Shown: positions 60,061 through 64,000 of the stretch, piece after piece
Numbering within the stretch: position 1 is the stretch's first letter
Layout of the letters: the number at the start of each line of letters is the position of its first letter
Source of the DNA: Larix kaempferi
Taxonomy: Eukaryota > Streptophyta > Pinopsida > Pinales > Pinaceae
Assembly: GCA_027924585.1 (NCBI GenBank)
Contig: BSBM01000711.1
Location: 10,033,501 to 10,097,500, forward strand
DNA: 64,000 bases
Reading direction: 5' to 3'
Notes under the pieces: model-generated
Told to the model about the DNA's origin: nothing
The model's database searches: none
Seen by the model: only the letters and a program-made list of their open reading frames with translations
Translations under genes and position numbers: made by a program

Positions 60061-61040
60061 CCAAACCCTAGCACTAAACCATCTTCTTCATCCTCACCAT
60101 CGCCATCACCATCACCATCAACGTCTTCATCATCACCACCATCTTCATCATCATCATTAACTCTAACTCTAACCCTAATTAAATTTCCTTCTATAACTCT
60201 AGCCCTAAACCTCACCCAAACCCTAACACTAAGCCATCTTCTTCATCCTCACCACCACCATCACCATCACCATCATCATTAACTCTAACTATAAACCTAA
60301 TTCAATTTCCTTCTATGATTCTAGCCCTAACCCTCACCCAAACCCTATCACTAAGCCATCTTCTTCATCCTCACCATCACCATCACCATCACCGTCACCG
60401 TCACCATCATCATCATGTCTTCATCATCATCATTAACTCTAACTCTAACCCTAATTCAAGTTCCTTCTATGATTCTAGCCCTAACCCTCACCCAAACCCT
60501 AGCACTAAGCCATCTTCTTCATCCTCACCATCACCATCACCATCACCGTCACCATCACCATCATCATCATGTCATCATCATCATCATTAAATCTAACTCT
60601 AGTCCTAACCCTCACCCAAACCCTAGCACTAAACCATCTTCTTCATCCTCACCATCACCATCACCGCCACCGTCAACGTCTTCATCATCACCACCATCTT
60701 CATCATCATAATTAACTCTAACTCTAACCCTAATTCAATTTCCTTCTATAACTCTATCCCTAACCCTCACCCAAACCCTAGCACTAAGCCATCTTCTTCA
60801 TCATCACCATCACCATCACCATCACCGTCACCATCACCATCACCATCATCATCAACGTATTCATCATCACCACCATATCCATCATCATCATTAACTCTAA
60901 CTCTAACTCTAACTCTAGGTTCCTCATCAACATCTCCATCATCATCATCTTCTCCATCATCATCATCTTCATCACCATCACCATTACCATCACCATCACT
61001 GTCACCATCACCATCATCATCACCATCATCATCATCATAA
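60061..61040. repeat. Compound repeat: telomere-like CCCTAA words plus CAC/CAT microsatellite
   Basis: Anchors (CCAAACCCTA) lie at 60061, 60216, 60338, 60492, 60616 and 60771, so spacings alternate about 155 and 123 bp; the real unit is a dimer of about 278 bp. Each monomer starts with Arabidopsis-type telomere-like words (AAACCCTAGCACTAA, CTAACCCTAA), then CCATCTTCTTCATCCTCACC, then a CAC/CAT/ATC run of variable length. After 60790 it degrades into pure (CATCAC)n-like DNA to 61040. His-, Ser/Pro- or Asp-rich frames here are by-products. Confidence 0.85.
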
Positions 61041-61050
61041 GTGCTTGGTG

Positions 61051-61748
61051 GACGATTTTGCAGAGTTGATGCCCGTGTGCAAAAATTGCACACTCCCTCA
61101 CTGAGCAAAACCCTAGTTGATGCCCCAAGCACTATTCCGGTGTGCTGAATCCAACGGAGTCGACGGTTCGTCAATCGGAGCCATGGTCGTCATTCTATGG
61201 CTCATTCTGTCTCGCATCCAAAAGGCTTTTAGGGACACCTGCTGGATACCTGCCGGGGGCATAAAAGTCCAACCGTGTAGAAAAACTGGGTTCTGGGGAG
61301 TCATGTAAGTGTGTCTAGGCAGGTTCTGGTTGGGAACACTAGCCATAAGTACCCGCTAGACGATTTTCCAAAGTTGACCCCTGTGTGCAAAAATTGCACA
61401 CTCCCTCACTAAGCAAAACCCTAGTTTCCAAGATGGACGTACAAGATGACAACGGGGCCACCAGGATGGAGGGGAGGGGTACCCTAGCACTATCCCGGTG
61501 TGCTGAATCCAACGGAGTTGACGGTTCGTCGATCAGAGCCACGGTTATTATTCTATGGCTCGTTCTGTCTAGCATCTAAAAGGCCTTCAGGGACACTTGT
61601 TAGATACCTACCAGGGGCATAGAAGTCCAACCGTGCAGCAAAACTGGGTTCTCGGGAGTCATGTAGGTGTGTCTAGGCAAGTTCTAGTTGGGAATGTTAG
61701 CCATAAGTACCTACTGGATGATTTTCCAAAGCTGACCCCAATGTGAGG
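61051..61748. repeat. Two satellite-related units in inverted orientation
   Basis: Units start at 61051 and 61359, and a third start appears at 61717; lengths are about 308 and 358 bp, the longer with an extra 50 bp near 61428-61480. Each has the words CACTGAGCAAAACCCTAGTT and GGAGTCGACGGTTCGTC. Their complements occur in the same order in the 357-bp satellite that follows, so these look like diverged satellite units of opposite orientation. Confidence 0.65.
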
Positions 61749-64000
61749 GCCATCCAAATTTGCTCAAGGGGGGCATTTCTTGTCCTGAGGCCCCTGGGCA
61801 TGCGTGGCCACTGTGGAGAAGTCCACTATGGCCACGTGGACCTGTGGGGGCCGACGGAATCCAAGTCCGCTCATCGGTTTGGGTTTCATGGCCCCGGGGC
61901 AAATCTTCCGGGTGTCCCTAAATGGCCCCGGGGTGTCCGACTAGAATTCCTGTGGCACCCAGACCGTGTCTCGGTTCATGAATCCGTCGACTCTGGCAGG
62001 TCTGGGACGATGGGTTTCAGCTAGGAGACCCCCCGAGTCGTCCCCCAAAGACCCAAAAGCGGTGCCAATGAGCCATCTTTGGAGCTAGGGTTTTGCTCAG
62101 TGATGACCATTCCAAATTTGCTCAAGGGGGCCATTTCTTGTTTGGATGCGACCGGGCGTGCATGGCCACCGTGGACAAGTCCACAATGGCCACGTGGACT
62201 TGTGGGAGGTGACATAATCCAAGTCTGCTTGCCGGGTTGGGTTCCGTGGCCCCGCGACAAATCCTCCAGGTGTCCCTGAACGACCCCGAGGTGTCCGACT
62301 AGAATCCCCGTGGCACCCGAATAGTGGCTCGGTTCACGAATCCGTTGACTCCAACAGGTCTGGGACAGTGGGTTTCAGCTAGGGGACCCCCGACAACATC
62401 CCCCGAAGTCTCGAAAGCGGTTCCAACGAGCCATCTCCGGAGCTAGGGTTTTGCTCAGTGATGGCCATTCCAGATTTGCTCAAGGGGGCCATTTCTCATC
62501 CAGATGCCCCCAGGTGTGCGTGGTCACCGTGGACAGGTTGACAATGGCCACATGGACCTATGGGGGTGAACGAAATCCAATTCTGTTCGTCGGGTTGGGT
62601 TCCATGGCCCCGGGGCAAATCCTTCAGGTGTCCCTGAACGACCCCGGGGTGCCCGACTAGAATGCTCGTGGCACCCGGACCGTGGCTCAGTTTGCAAATC
62701 CGTCAACTTTGGCGGGTCCGGGACGACGTATTTTAGCTAGGGGACCCCCACAACGTCCCCCAAAGACCCGAAAGTGGTGCCAATGAGCCATCTCCAGAGC
62801 TAGGGTTTTGCTCAGTGATGGCCATTCCAGATTCGCTCAAGGGGGCCATTTCTCGTCCGGATGCCCCCGGGCGTGTGTGGCCACTGTGGATAGGCCAAAA
62901 TGGCCATGTGGACCTATGGGGGCCAATGGAATCCAAGTCTGCTCACCGGTTTGGGTTTCATGGCCCTCGGGCAAATCCTCTAGGTGTCCCTGAATAGCCT
63001 CGGGGTGCCCGACTAGAATGCCCGTGGCACCCAGACTGTGGCTCGGTTCACGAATCCGTAGACTCCGGTCAGTCCAAGATGGCGGGTTTCTACTTGAGGA
63101 CCCCCCACAATGTCCCCCGAAGACACGGAAGCGGTGCCAACGAGCCATCTCTGGAGATAGGGTTTTGCTCAGTGATGGCCATTCCAGATTCGCTCAAGGG
63201 GGCCATTTCTCGTCTGGATGCCCCCGGGTGTGCGTGGCCACCGTGGACAGGTCCACAATGGTCACGTGGACCTGTGGTGGTCGACGGAATCCAAGTCCGC
63301 TCACCGGTTTGAGTTTCGTGGCCATGAGGCAAATCCTCTAGGTGTCCCTGAACAGCCCCAGGGTGCCCGACTAGAATGCCCGTAGCACCCGGACCGTGGC
63401 TCGGTTTTGGAATCCATCAACTCCGGTGGGTTTCAGCTAAGGGACCCCCCACAGTTTCCCCCAAAGACCCAGAAGTGGTGCCAATGAGCCATCTCTGGAG
63501 ATAGGGTTTTGCTCAATGATGGCCATTCCAGATTCACTCAAGGGGGCCATTTCTCGTCTGGATGCCCCTGAGCATGCATGGCCACCGTGGATAGGTCCAC
63601 AATGGCCATGTGGACCTGTGGGGGCTGACGAAATCCAAGTCCGCTCGCCTGTTTGGGTTCCGTGACCCAGGGGCAAATCCTCCAGGTGTCCTTAAATGAC
63701 CCCAGGGTTCCCGACTAGAATGCCCATGGCACCCAGACCGTGGCTCGGTTCATGAATCCGTCGACTCCAGCAGATCCGGGATGGCGGGTTTCAGCTAGGG
63801 GACCCCCCACACTGTCCCCCAAAGACCCGAAAGCGGTGCCAATGAGCCATCTCCGAAGCTAGGGTTTTGCTCAGTAATGGCCATTCCAGATTCGCTCAAG
63901 TGGGCCATTTCTCGTCTGGATGGCCCCGCGTGTGCGTGGCCACTGTGGACAGGTCCACAATGTCCATGTGGACCTATGGGGGCCGACGGACTCCAAGTTC
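61749..64000. repeat. About 357-bp satellite array, runs off the window
   Basis: Units start at about 61749, 62106, 62464, 62821, 63178, 63522 and 63880; spacings are 357, 358, 357, 357, 344 and 358 bp. The unit is GC-rich and holds GCCATTCCAGATTCGCTCAA, GGGGCAAATCCTCCAGGTGTCCCTGAA, CTCGGTTCACGAATCCGTCGACTC and GCTAGGGTTTTGCTCAGTGATG. Units differ at perhaps 5-15% of sites by eye. Open frames recur in each unit on both strands but shift and stop irregularly, so I do not call genes. Confidence 0.92.

Noticed and set aside
60767-61174. Asp/Gly-rich 135-residue minus-strand frame
   Set aside because: It is the complement of the CATCAC microsatellite; composition is fully explained by the repeat.
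61743-63676. Repeated open frames of 60-107 residues in the satellite, both strands
   Set aside because: They recur once per 357-bp unit, start and stop irregularly, and have no known domain. 357 is a multiple of 3, so recurrence of frames is expected by chance.
61749-64000. CRISPR-like array
   Set aside because: Units are about 357 bp of continuous homology with no short repeats separated by unique spacers, and the context is a plant nuclear genome.

Overview
This window looks like nuclear DNA of a land plant with a large, repeat-rich genome. A gymnosperm is my best guess, but that is inference. The support is a Ty3/gypsy element with a chromodomain-type C-terminus, a Ty1/copia element, LINE and CACTA-type relics, GT-AG introns, plant-like (T/C)GGTATCAGAGC and TGGCGACTCC primer sites, AT-rich spacers and long tandem arrays. 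No intact host protein-coding gene is visible. Almost everything recognisable is a transposable element, a broken gene or a tandem repeat.

Layout. 1-1741: AT-rich spacer. 1742-16068: an old LTR element on the minus strand (TG...TA LTRs, TSD CCTTG, polypurine tract, Met-type primer site) with no recognisable coding. It is split by a young full-length Ty3/gypsy element at 2257-11931 (1739-bp LTRs with about 10 differences, TSD GTGGT, one gag-pol frame with two in-frame stops, and a leader of 31-bp hairpin repeats). 16074-18540: spacer. 18600-20778: a UTP20-like (U3 snoRNP/SSU processome) pseudogene that keeps its introns. 20880-21215: a cluster of CTCGATCGAG palindromes. 23182-23253: a tRNA-like gene (anticodon TAT). 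23269-23670: a CACTA-ended foldback element. 23720-28985: the 5' half of a minus-strand Tat-like Ty3/gypsy element (gag, start of protease, primer site, LTR).

29366-42280 is the most interesting part. It holds minus-strand relics of a multi-exon gene: a SET domain (41652-42280), an array of eight about 175-bp units each carrying a roughly 60-nt mini-exon (40287-41542), coiled-coil and Transposase_24-like exons (38660-40174), and acidic and basic C-terminal exons. A Ty1/copia element (30979-38314, TSD TGATG) landed 6 nt from a splice donor of this gene, and the splice phases on both sides still fit. A second Transposase_24-like fragment lies at 29366-29700.

The right part holds a 55-bp-stem hairpin (42385-42530), a LINE reverse-transcriptase relic (45611-46372), an 83-bp x4 tandem repeat (48337-48668), an unrecognised plus-strand multi-exon gene relic (51340-58321) with a proline-rich exon and a KKRK tail, a telomere-like/CAC-rich compound repeat (60061-61040), and a roughly 357-bp satellite that runs off the end of the window (61749-64000), preceded by related units in the opposite orientation.

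The genes here do not form a pathway. The layout records successive insertions: an old LTR element then gypsy, and a CACTA-like gene then copia. Most premature stops can be reached by one C-to-T change, which fits long silencing by cytosine methylation. That last point is inference. No database searches or alignments were run; family calls rest on motifs read by eye.
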